64,000 bases of DNA from an uncultured Coprococcus sp. (GTDB taxonomy: Bacteria; Bacillota; Clostridia; Lachnospirales; Lachnospiraceae). Every line of letters begins with the position of its first letter. Position 1 is the first letter of the stretch. The DNA lies in contig CANRQE010000005.1 in the NCBI GenBank assembly GCA_947632705.1, positions 1 through 64,000 on the forward strand, read 5' to 3'. The notes under the pieces were generated by a model that saw only the letters and a program-made list of their open reading frames with translations, made no database searches and was not told the DNA's origin. Both the position numbers and the translations under genes were made by a program. Of the stretch, positions 1 through 7,198 are shown piece by piece.

Positions 1-1
1 T

Positions 2-55
2 CTTGGCTGGAAAACTCCAAAACAGGTATTAATGGATTATCCAGGGTCAGTGTAA
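2..55 (+). pseudogene. C-terminal tail of an IS30-like transposase, cut by window edge
   Basis: The first open frame reads a short tail containing LGWKTPKQV and stops at TAA near base 53-55. An L-x-W/Y-K-T-P-x-x-V stretch close to the stop is characteristic of the end of IS30-family DDE transposases. About 20 bases after the stop the sequence runs directly into the middle of an IS256-type coding sequence on the other strand, so this looks like the right end of an IS30-like element inserted in an older IS256 copy. Only 17 codons are visible, so the family call is an inference; an rve-type transposase of another family is possible. Confidence 0.35.
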
Positions 56-288
56 CAAATGTTTGACAAACCTACAACCTTACCGACAGTCGTTTGTAAG
101 TTCCGTTTGTAATGGCTGGAGCGGTAACCCTGTCGGTCATTGGAACGTTCGTATTTCTGGGCATTGACCAGTTCATCGGCTTTCTTGTCAAGCAGGGCGT
201 TGAGAGTTTCTTCCATGCTGCTGCGGACAAAATCTTTTAGATCGTGCTTTATTAAATCCTCATTCAGTTGTATAATGTTATCAGACAT
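37..288 (-). pseudogene. IS256-family transposase, N-terminal fragment
   Basis: The frame starts at ATG 288, preceded by a GGAGG-type ribosome site, and reads an IS256/MULE-type transposase N-terminus. It carries the family signature of a Leu/Asp-rich helix, then ADELVNAQKYERSNDRQGYR and HYKRNLQTTVGKV. After about 70 residues the similarity stops inside the segment where intact relatives continue into a VPR-type strand. The frame then runs into foreign sequence and ends at TAA. Intact IS256 transposases are about 400 residues, so all DDE catalytic residues are missing and the gene is dead. The break coincides with the probable end of an IS30-like element at the window edge. Confidence 0.8.
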
Positions 289-454
289 GGTTTTTGCCTC
301 CTTTAGTAAAATTTTGTGTGGTGACTTAATTCTACCAAACGGCATAGACCATGTCTATTTTTATGAAATTGAAGTTGCGAAATTAATTATACGTCATCTT
401 CCATTTTTCGGAACACGAAAAACTTCAATACCCTCAACAGGCTAAAGCCCATAC

Positions 455-492
455 AAAACATCACCTGAATATTTAATCATATCCAGGTGATG
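455..492 (-). terminator. stem-loop after the Cys-rich peptide gene
   Basis: A perfect 9-bp inverted repeat (CATCACCTG / CAGGTGATG) with a 16-base loop lies 28 bases past the stop of the small peptide gene. On the minus strand it is followed by TGTTTTGTAT, a weak U-tract. It is plausibly the end of the maturase-peptide transcript. Confidence 0.5.
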
Positions 493-519
493 CCTCAATA
501 CATTTCTGCCATCTTGCCA

Positions 520-627
520 TTACTGATCTGTTCCATAACATGTTGAAGTCCAATCCGATACAGCATGACAGCCATCACAATATTCACAATCACAAATCAA
601 ATACTGTGCACTCAGAAATACTATCAT
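520..627 (-). CDS. 35-aa Cys-rich peptide, candidate RiPP precursor
   Basis: A 36-codon frame (ATG 627, TAA 520-522) begins 6 bases after a perfect GGAGG in an A-rich context, the strongest ribosome site in this island. The peptide has Cys at 12, 14, 17, 20 and 30; the core reads CDCEYCDGC, with Trp26 and a final CYGTDQ. It lies 78 bases downstream of a radical SAM/SPASM peptide maturase on the same strand and ahead of a stem-loop, so the two are probably co-transcribed. Cys-rich peptides beside such maturases are typical substrates for thioether formation (sactipeptide/ranthipeptide classes). Precursors are usually longer, with a leader; here the leader could be only the first 11 residues (MIVFLSAQYLI). 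I recognise no named family. The precursor role is inferred from context. Confidence 0.6.
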   Translation of the reverse strand: MIVFLSAQYLICDCEYCDGCHAVSDWTSTCYGTDQ

Positions 628-705
628 ATGCTACCTCCTTTTTAAATTTTGTAAAACTACTAATGTAGCTTTAATAATTAACATTCAAATGAACATCATT
701 GTTTT

Positions 706-1983
706 CTACAACTTTGGTTTTACAATTGATAAAATGCTATTATTTATCTGTTTTTTAAATAACTCGCACTTAAAATTTTTTTTGTAAATAACACGATGCA
801 CAGGGCATCCCTCCCAGCAAAGTGGCAAATATGGACAATCTAAGCATTTTTCCGATATATCCGTATCAAACATCATATCTTCTGCAGAGTAATACAGTCC
901 ATCAAAAACATTTCCAATCACATAATTACTGTCCCCAACCAAATTTTCACAACGATAAAATTCACCACTAGGTCCAATTGTTAAATTAGTCAACTTCATT
1001 GCTCCGCAAAAAGCAGCTAATGTACGAGGAGCCTCTGACATATGATTCATTTTAAAACCATACGATTCAACTACACTTCTAAGTTTTTTTCTAAATTCAA
1101 ACATCATTACTTCATTTTCATCGTCATTATCATTCGAGGAATAATCTACTACATGCATTGCATAAAACTGATATTTCTTTCCAACTCCCTCTTTTGCAAT
1201 ATTTTCTACAAGTTCCAATAGTTCCTCTCTATTATTTGATGTGACATTCAATCTAATATATGTTGTAATATTATTCGCTGATAACCTCATAGCCTTCATT
1301 AATGTTTCAAATTGTTTATCATTTCCTTTTTTCACTTTTTTAAATCTTTCTTTGTTGCCATCCAAAGTAAACTGTATATCTGTCATCACTCCACTCTGAA
1401 TCATTTCATTTAGTATTTCTTCAGACAACAATACTCCGCTCGTTAACATTTTTGCAGAATAAACAATATTCGATTTCTTGCAAAATCTAACTAATTTTTT
1501 TCCAATCTGCAATATAATTTTTTTACCTAAAAGAGGTTCTCCACCAAACCAAGTTATATGTAATCTCTTTATATTCGGATTTTTCTTCATCGCAGAAATA
1601 ATATAGTCAGCTACTATTTTAGCCATGTAATCACTCATAATTTTGCTTGTTTTATTCTTTTCAAAGCAATAATTGCAAGCTAAAGGACAGCCTAATGTCG
1701 GAGCTATCGTATATTGCATTTTCTCAGGATGTTTATCATAAACATACTCATAATGAGCTCTTTTAATCCTACCAATTTCATCTAATGAATCAGGAACAAT
1801 AAAGCCCTGTTTCAACATTTCTTCAAAAAAAATATTATCAGTTTTACAACTTCTTAAATCTTCCAATGTCTCCTTATCAAAATAGCAAATAGATCCTGAA
1901 TACGAGTTGTAAACTACAGCGCCATCATCATTTTCTTTTAAGTATATATTATATTTTGATATCTTGTATTTTGCATCTTTCAA
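706..1983 (-). CDS. radical SAM/SPASM peptide maturase
   Basis: This protein of about 425 aa is built like RiPP-modifying radical SAM enzymes. The N-terminal 80 residues (KISKYNIYL, then an NSYSGSI segment) resemble the N-terminal region shared by SPASM peptide maturases. The SAM-cluster motif CPLACNYC (Cys 99, 103, 106) follows, then GGEPLL for SAM binding. The C-terminal SPASM domain has Cys at 326, 345, 380, 383, 389, 393 and 406, which would hold two auxiliary 4Fe-4S clusters. I place the start at TTG 1983: GGAGG lies 10 bases upstream and the next residues match where such proteins begin. The open frame runs 38 codons further upstream but has no ATG or ribosome site there. It likely modifies the Cys-rich peptide encoded just downstream. 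Local base composition is far more AT-rich than the rest of the window, and insertion-sequence debris lies on both sides, which suggests transfer. Confidence 0.85.
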   Translation of the reverse strand: MKDAKYKISKYNIYLKENDDGAVVYNSYSGSICYFDKETLEDLRSCKTDNIFFEEMLKQGFIVPDSLDEIGRIKRAHYEYVYDKHPEKMQYTIAPTLGCPLACNYCFEKNKTSKIMSDYMAKIVADYIISAMKKNPNIKRLHITWFGGEPLLGKKIILQIGKKLVRFCKKSNIVYSAKMLTSGVLLSEEILNEMIQSGVMTDIQFTLDGNKERFKKVKKGNDKQFETLMKAMRLSANNITTYIRLNVTSNNREELLELVENIAKEGVGKKYQFYAMHVVDYSSNDNDDENEVMMFEFRKKLRSVVESYGFKMNHMSEAPRTLAAFCGAMKLTNLTIGPSGEFYRCENLVGDSNYVIGNVFDGLYYSAEDMMFDTDISEKCLDCPYLPLCWEGCPVHRVIYKKNFKCELFKKQINNSILSIVKPKL

Positions 1984-2097
1984 TCCTTCTTTTCCTCCAT
2001 TTTTATGACAGAAATAACAATTATTGTTACATGTATTCTTGTCAAAGGATATACCACAGAATACATTTATTGCAACAAGTATCTGTATTCCTGTCAA
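1984..2097 (-). other. open frame fused upstream of the maturase, possibly a decapitated gene
   Basis: This stretch is in frame with the maturase and has no stop between them, but it lacks an ATG and a ribosome site (only a TTG at 2097). It encodes Cys at four places, including the spacing C-x3-C-x2-C (CNNNCYFC), identical to the radical SAM signature. A few bases upstream, IS110 transposase debris begins. It may be the tail of a gene whose front was removed when the IS arrived, or an N-terminal extension of the maturase. Which of these holds cannot be settled from sequence alone. Confidence 0.4.
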
Positions 2098-2105
2098 TGA
2101 TACTG

Positions 2106-2368
2106 ATATGGAAAAAGTATCCTGAATTCACTACCCGTTATCGACATATAAAAGTGCGCCATATCCACACGAAAGCCATTATTGCAACCTACTATATAAT
2201 TCTACCCGCCACCTGACACATACTCATAAATCTAAAGCCATATTCCCCGAAAGTTTTCTTGAATCTCGTCCTGTGAACGAGTTAAAAATACTAACTACTT
2301 CACAGGCAATTAATCTGTTTAAACTTTATGGCTACACCATCAAAGATGAGGTGGTGCTTGCTACCTGA
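2106..2368 (+). pseudogene. IS110-family transposase C-terminal remnant
   Basis: The frame from 2106 reads RYRHIKVRHIHTKAIIA, which matches the conserved C-terminal segment R-Y-x-x-I-K-x-R-x-x-H-x-x-A-I-I-A of IS110/IS116 transposases. It stops at 2214-2216. After a one-base frame change near 2200-2230 the similarity continues (RPVNELKILTTSQAINLF, then GYTIKDE) to a TGA at 2366-2368. The front two thirds of the gene are missing and the remaining part is frameshifted, so this is a dead fragment. Confidence 0.65.
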
Positions 2369-2831
2369 TTAGATGTTGTGTATATATTTTTGAAGCCACC
2401 AAAAGATGGCTTGTTTCCTATGAATTTACTTTTCTTTATTCGTTACCTCTTTGTTTCAAACTTCTCACCTTTGCTTATTATTTTACATAACCTTTTCTAG
2501 TTCACGCAATTATCCTTTCAAGTATTTGCATAGGATAATATATACCGACTTAATTTTTTATTTTTAACAGTATCTATTTCTATCTCAAAATAAATAAATC
2601 AAAAAAATATTAATTAATTTTATAATTGTATACCCTGTGAGTGTATATAGTCAACATCCTATAAGTTATTTTGTGATAAAAGTTGTAGGATTACAACACA
2701 CGTGTTACAGCCCAATAAATAAAAGACGGAAATACCATTTCTATGTTATGCTTTCATCACTATATAAAAAGGTATTACCATATGGCTAGTATAACACAAA
2801 ATATAAGTTATCAATCTATTACTAATTTAGT
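2369..2831. other. AT-rich intergenic stretch without recognisable genes
   Basis: No open frame with a ribosome site or recognisable protein is seen here. Near the left end there is a 6-bp inverted repeat (AAGCCA / TGGCTT, 2393-2412) just after the IS110 remnant. The rest is strongly AT-rich and probably decayed insertion-sequence material. Confidence 0.5.
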
Positions 2832-2990
2832 ATGCTCAAAAATAGTGTTTCTAATGCTGCTAAAAGGTATAAAATCAATCGCCAGTACATTTATCGTCGT
2901 TGCGACATTTTGATAATTCCATGAAAGTCCTGAAGCATTCTGTCAGGGCGTTCCCTATAAAGAAATTCCTCTCAATTACCATTCAAAGTT
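2832..2990 (+). pseudogene. HTH-type transposase remnant (IS3/IS481-like)
   Basis: From ATG 2832 the frame reads NAAKRYKINRQYIYR, a helix-turn-helix typical of the front of rve-type transposases. It then hits a stop. A neighbouring frame continues with DNSMKVLKHSVRAFP, matching the usual R-Y-D-G-S-x-x-S-L-x-x-x-S-R-R-P step after the helix-turn-helix. So this is a frameshifted N-terminal fragment; the integrase core is absent. Confidence 0.5.
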
Positions 2991-3121
2991 TCATCAATCA
3001 GTTCCTTTGAAATATCAAAATGCGCAAATTCTTCCATCAATCGCGAATGTTCCCATCCCTTTATTATTCCAAAAAACATCAGTGCTCGTATTAAATTTTG
3101 TGTAATTTCTCTTTCATCCAT
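2972..3121 (-). CDS. 49-aa small protein downstream of the PP2C gene
   Basis: ATG 3121 lies 16 bases after the stop of the PP2C phosphatase gene, on the same strand, with AGGGGAA about 12 bases upstream. The 49-aa product is acidic and helix-prone, with no membrane segment: MDEREITQNLIRALMFFGII then KGWEHSRLMEEFAHFDISKE. I recognise no family. It could be a small partner of the phosphatase/FHA pair or the remaining front of a longer gene, since transposase debris abuts its 3' end. Confidence 0.45.
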   Translation of the reverse strand: MDEREITQNLIRALMFFGIIKGWEHSRLMEEFAHFDISKELIDETLNGN

Positions 3122-3137
3122 AGTACTCTTAATTCCC

Positions 3138-3929
3138 CTACACCCTGCTATACTGCAGTATTACCACAGACGTATTGTCCTGGATTTCTTCCGCCCGCTT
3201 CATTACCACATCCGTAAGTCTCCTTGCGGCGCGCGGCATATCCGGTTCCTCATAATATATAAGCTCACGAATATCCTCATCCGGCAGGCACTTATATAAT
3301 CCGTCGCTGCAGAGAAGGATGATGTCGTCTTCCTCCAGCTTAAACGGCACCTGACTGATATCCATCATAGGAACCTTTCCCAGACCGAGATAACTGATCA
3401 GAGTTCCGGCCTGTCTTTCCAAAGCCTTGTATTCCTCATTCGTTATCTTTCCCTGCTTCAAATCCTCATCCATACGCAGTCTGTAGGTATGATCTATGGT
3501 CGCGGCTACAATTTCCTCTCCGCGGATAATATAAATCCTGCTGTCACCTACGGAAAGCCAGTACAGATTGTTTTCCTCTATAATGGCTGCTGCGATTGTG
3601 GTACCCGCATTCATCAGCTTCTCATCCTGTTTCTTGATCTCACAGACTGCCTGATCCATTTTTTCGGCTTCTTCTTTCAGAAACTTCGGAATATCCGGGA
3701 TATTGGCTTTGGCAGAAGTATCGTCTGAAAACATCTTTACTACAGCTTTCCCTGCCATCTCACCGCCATGCAGGTCGCCCATTCCGTCACATACGACGGC
3801 AACTGTTCTCTTTGTATTGATATCTCCGAAAACCGCATCCTGCTGGACTTTTTTTGTTCCTATGACACTGGAAATTCCTATATGCATTGTCAGAGGCTTA
3901 TCCCCCTGCTTCATATTATTACCACCCAT
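3138..3929 (-). CDS. PP2C-family serine/threonine protein phosphatase
   Basis: A soluble metal-dependent phosphatase of 263 aa, the usual size for bacterial Stp/PrpC-type enzymes. Motifs in order: QQDA (29-32), CDGMG with metal-binding Asp48, AGTT (108-111), GDSR with Asp129, CSDGL (207-211) and a final QDNTS with metal-binding Asp near 251. The start could be Met1 or Met6; both have a GGTG-like site. It sits 70 bases after a membrane FHA-domain gene on the same strand, so the two are likely one operon in phosphothreonine signalling: the FHA domain reads the phosphate, the phosphatase removes it. No Ser/Thr kinase gene lies in this window. Confidence 0.9.
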   Translation of the reverse strand: MGGNNMKQGDKPLTMHIGISSVIGTKKVQQDAVFGDINTKRTVAVVCDGMGDLHGGEMAGKAVVKMFSDDTSAKANIPDIPKFLKEEAEKMDQAVCEIKKQDEKLMNAGTTIAAAIIEENNLYWLSVGDSRIYIIRGEEIVAATIDHTYRLRMDEDLKQGKITNEEYKALERQAGTLISYLGLGKVPMMDISQVPFKLEEDDIILLCSDGLYKCLPDEDIRELIYYEEPDMPRAARRLTDVVMKRAEEIQDNTSVVILQYSRV

Positions 3930-3999
3930 CTTATTACACCTGCCTTATATGTTTATGTAACTATATGTCATACTTCATCTGATATGAATTTCCCGCACG

Positions 4000-6054
4000 C
4001 TAGAATCTCACTACAATATCCAGTCCGCCCACACCGATACGGTCTTCGTTTTCCAATCTTCTCTTGTGTTTCATTTTTATACCGTTTAGGCTTGTTCCCA
4101 TCAGAGTGACCAGATCCTGCACATAGAAGCTTTCACCGTCATACTCAATGACAAAATGCTCGCTTGCTGCACCGGGCTCATCAATAACTACATCACTGAC
4201 ATCGGCCCCGCCGACCACCAGTCCTTCTCCTACTTTCATACGAACCTCTCTGATCGTTTCACCGTTCCTTTGCAGGAGCAGCGTAATAGCTCCCGGACTC
4301 TTTTCATACGGCTCGTTCTCTTCCTCCTCCGTATCGGATGTCGTTCCGGCTTCTTCCTTTTTCCGAACCGAAACTTCTTTTGCCGCCTTTGACCTCCTGC
4401 GCACAACAATCAGGACTGCAGCAACAATCATAACGACAATCATTGCAATCAGCAGGATTTCCCACCAGGATAATTTCTTTTTTGCCTGATCCTCCGGCTC
4501 CGGTTCCTCCGGCTGTTCAATGGATAGCGTATATGTATAATGGGCAAATGGATTCTGCTCTGCAGATTCGTCCGTGATTGTCTCACCGTCTATACTGCCC
4601 TCAATGACAACTTCATATTCTCCGGCTGTTTCAATCTCTGCCAGCGTCAGAACATATACATCCCCCGTATTGTTGCCGGAATCTATGGACGTAATTGCAA
4701 CAGGCTCCCGGGTATCTTTCTTTACCACCTGATAATGGTCCGCATTATCTGCATGCACAACAGGCTCGCTGTATTTAATCCAGATCGTATTATCCTCATC
4801 TGCATATCTGATCCACTCAATCTCTGGCGGTATCCGGTCAGCCAGGCCCTTGTTGATCTGTATCGCATATGGCTCATATGCATACCTGATCTGATTCTCA
4901 TCATCATACAGATAGAGGATCAGATCCTGCTCCACCTGATCTGCCTGATTGTTTCTGCCCCGAAGGTCGACCACATAGATATTTCCTAATGCCGCCTCTA
5001 ACGCAGTCAGGCTTTCCGCGATGTCTCCGTCAATATCGATTGCATATATATCGCTGTTGAATCCGTTTGCAGCAGACTCGGTTTCTTCTGCATCTGCCAC
5101 TGTAATTTCAATCAGCACCATCACGTCATCCGGCGGTGTGTCATTTTCAAAAGTCTGATTGTATTCCAGCCTGTCATAAAGTACACGTTCCCGGACAATC
5201 GACCAGTCCACGGTCGACGGCTCCTGCCCGATAGTTTGGAGCAGCTCCAAAGCGGAAGCATCCACTCCGGCATCTTCCTTATAACTTCTGTCAATCAGCT
5301 TATAGCCTGCGAGGTCTTCTGAATTTGTATATATGGTAAATGCATCCCCGGACTGCAGATTTTCAACAAAGCTTATAATCTGTTCCTTTGCATTAAGAAA
5401 AGACGTCTCGTCTATGTCACTTGACACATTCAGCATAAAGGTATAATTCTTGTGGATGGAAACGGCGTCGTCCTCCAGTCTTCCCGCAACATCAGTTTCA
5501 GACAGCTGAAGCATATTGCCTTCTCCATGGACGCCCTCCATATATTCTTCTGAAATCAGATCGGCGGAAGGTGCGCCTGCATCCGGATCAAATGCAAAAA
5601 AGACTCTGTAATACGGCTTTGCTGCCTGCACCTGATAAATGAAGAATCCGTCCGATTCCGGAAGCGTCTGCTCTGTATAGGTCTGTCTTACTTCCGCAAG
5701 CTCTGCTTCCTCCTCAACATCTACAATGCCGGGATCTCTTTCTGTCGAAGTCTCTGTGGTATTGCCCGGCCTTGTCGGATTACCCGGTCTTGTCGGGTTC
5801 CCGGGTCTTTCCGGATTGCCCGGTCCGGCAGGCGTTTCGGTAGTAGGCGCCTCCGTTCTGGAAGGTGCTTCCTCCGAAGGCAGGACTCCGCCGGAACCCG
5901 TACTTTCCTCCGTACTGGCATCCGTACCTGTTGCCAAAACGACTCCTGTCGTTATATTGCTGCCGTCGAAATCCGGCCGTATTCCCATAGCACATACACA
6001 TAAGGTACTGCAGACCAGCATTCCGGCTATTATTTTTCTGATTGTCTTTTTCAT
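4000..6054 (-). CDS. membrane-anchored FHA-domain protein
   Basis: A 684-aa protein. An N-terminal signal/anchor segment (about 1-28) is followed by a Ser/Thr/Glu/Pro-rich linker with repeats of PGNPTR (about 78-100). A large extracytoplasmic region follows, with a von-Willebrand-A-like fold pattern and an Ig-like segment before the membrane. One transmembrane helix lies near 540-562 (WWEILLIAMIVVMIVAAVLI), followed by a basic stretch. The cytoplasmic C-terminus (about 600-684) looks like an FHA phosphothreonine-binding domain, with GGADVSDVVID, SEHFVIEYD and GTSLNG in FHA order. The next gene is a PP2C phosphatase, supporting a role in Ser/Thr phospho-signalling across the membrane. The outer ligand is unknown, and the vWA assignment is tentative. 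Confidence 0.75.
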   Translation of the reverse strand: MKKTIRKIIAGMLVCSTLCVCAMGIRPDFDGSNITTGVVLATGTDASTEESTGSGGVLPSEEAPSRTEAPTTETPAGPGNPERPGNPTRPGNPTRPGNTTETSTERDPGIVDVEEEAELAEVRQTYTEQTLPESDGFFIYQVQAAKPYYRVFFAFDPDAGAPSADLISEEYMEGVHGEGNMLQLSETDVAGRLEDDAVSIHKNYTFMLNVSSDIDETSFLNAKEQIISFVENLQSGDAFTIYTNSEDLAGYKLIDRSYKEDAGVDASALELLQTIGQEPSTVDWSIVRERVLYDRLEYNQTFENDTPPDDVMVLIEITVADAEETESAANGFNSDIYAIDIDGDIAESLTALEAALGNIYVVDLRGRNNQADQVEQDLILYLYDDENQIRYAYEPYAIQINKGLADRIPPEIEWIRYADEDNTIWIKYSEPVVHADNADHYQVVKKDTREPVAITSIDSGNNTGDVYVLTLAEIETAGEYEVVIEGSIDGETITDESAEQNPFAHYTYTLSIEQPEEPEPEDQAKKKLSWWEILLIAMIVVMIVAAVLIVVRRRSKAAKEVSVRKKEEAGTTSDTEEEENEPYEKSPGAITLLLQRNGETIREVRMKVGEGLVVGGADVSDVVIDEPGAASEHFVIEYDGESFYVQDLVTLMGTSLNGIKMKHKRRLENEDRIGVGGLDIVVRF

Positions 6055-6242
6055 GGTTTCACCCCAATTGAATCATTATTTTTCATAAAATGTCTCATTT
6101 TGTCACATCTTAGATTTTAACATATCAGTCAAAAAAATCAACATTATCTTATACGCGATGGAAACGACTTGCAAATCCCTGCTTGTATTTTCGTTCTTAA
6201 GAAATTATAATGATGAAAGCACATGGCTTACAGGAGAAAAAA

Positions 6243-7028
6243 ATGGAAGCATATACAGCATTTGCCGGCGTGTACGATGCGCTGATGGACAATATCCCTT
6301 ATGAAGAATGGGCAGAATATATCATATCACTTCTCCGTGAATATCAGGTCACAAACGGGATTGTGGCAGAGCTTGGATGCGGTACCGGAAGCATTACCAA
6401 ACGGCTGGCCGCCGCCGGCTATGACATGATCGGGATAGACAATTCGGCGGACATGCTGTCGATTGCCAATACAAAGAAACCATCCGGAGATACTGCCTCC
6501 ATCCTCTATCTGCTTCAGGATATGCGGGAATTCGAGTTGTACGGTACGGTTGCAGCCATTGTCAGTGTCTGCGACAGTATCAACTATATTTTAGAGCCTG
6601 AAGAACTGACGGAGGTCTTCCGTCTCGTAAATAATTATCTTGATCCGCAGGGTATTTTTATTTTTGATTTTCATACCAGACACTATTACCGTGATGTCGT
6701 TGCGGATTCCACCATTGCGGAAGACCGGGAGAATATCAGCTTCATATGGGAAAATTACTATGACGAAACATCCCACATCAATGAACTGTCCTTAACCCTG
6801 TTTATACAGGAGCCGAAGGAAGCTTCCCATACGGAAACACCACTATACCGCAAATACCAGGAAACGCACTGCCAGCGGGGTTATACAATAGAAGAAATCA
6901 CCGGCTGCGTCCTAGCATCCGGGCTGGAGCTGCTTGCCGTATACGATGCATTTACCCATGCTCCTGCTGCCGAAGAAAGTGAAAGAATCTATGTGATTGC
7001 AAAAGAGTACGGCAAACGGCCAAATTAA
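6243..7028 (+). CDS. class I SAM-dependent methyltransferase
   Basis: A 261-aa enzyme with the Rossmann-fold SAM site ELGCGTGS (motif I, about 43-50), the acidic residue GIDNS (64-68) and DMREF at motif III. I choose the ATG at 6243 because CAGGAG lies 6 bases upstream; an earlier ATG at 6210 has no ribosome site. It belongs to the widespread YqeM/YdfC-like group of small methyltransferases; the substrate cannot be read from sequence. It is divergently placed from the FHA gene, and hslO follows on the same strand after 170 bases. Confidence 0.8.
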   Translation: MEAYTAFAGVYDALMDNIPYEEWAEYIISLLREYQVTNGIVAELGCGTGSITKRLAAAGYDMIGIDNSADMLSIANTKKPSGDTASILYLLQDMREFELYGTVAAIVSVCDSINYILEPEELTEVFRLVNNYLDPQGIFIFDFHTRHYYRDVVADSTIAEDRENISFIWENYYDETSHINELSLTLFIQEPKEASHTETPLYRKYQETHCQRGYTIEEITGCVLASGLELLAVYDAFTHAPAAEESERIYVIAKEYGKRPN

Positions 7029-7042
7029 TTATGTCTATTTGT

Positions 7043-7150
7043 TATGTAAACATAATATAAACATTCATATCTTCCATATTCCTGTCAGGACGAAAGCACT
7101 CACAGGAACCGGAAAATTTATGTATAAATATGTAAACTTTTTATGTAAAC
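7043..7150. repeat. TATGTAAAC repeats upstream of hslO
   Basis: The nonamer TATGTAAAC occurs at 7043-7051, 7129-7137 and 7142-7150, the last two 13 bases apart. A fourth copy is at 10037-10045, upstream of typA. Between the first two copies lies a CCTGT/ACAGG stem (7081-7105). These may be binding sites for a regulator of hslO; the AT-rich setting makes chance a real alternative. Confidence 0.35.
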
Positions 7151-7198
7151 TATATTGCAAAATAAAATCTCTGTAAATATCTAAGAAAGGAATCCGTG

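Noticed and set aside
140..445. 101-aa plus-strand frame at the left edge
   Set aside because: Antisense to the IS256 fragment; no ribosome site or family match.
1956..2105. Protein-coding front for the IS110 remnant frame
   Set aside because: The part before 2106 is antisense to the maturase region and has no transposase similarity.
5726..6088. Open frame opposite the FHA gene with Gly/Leu/Pro repeats
   Set aside because: It is the antisense shadow of the PGNPTR repeat in the FHA protein, with no ribosome site.
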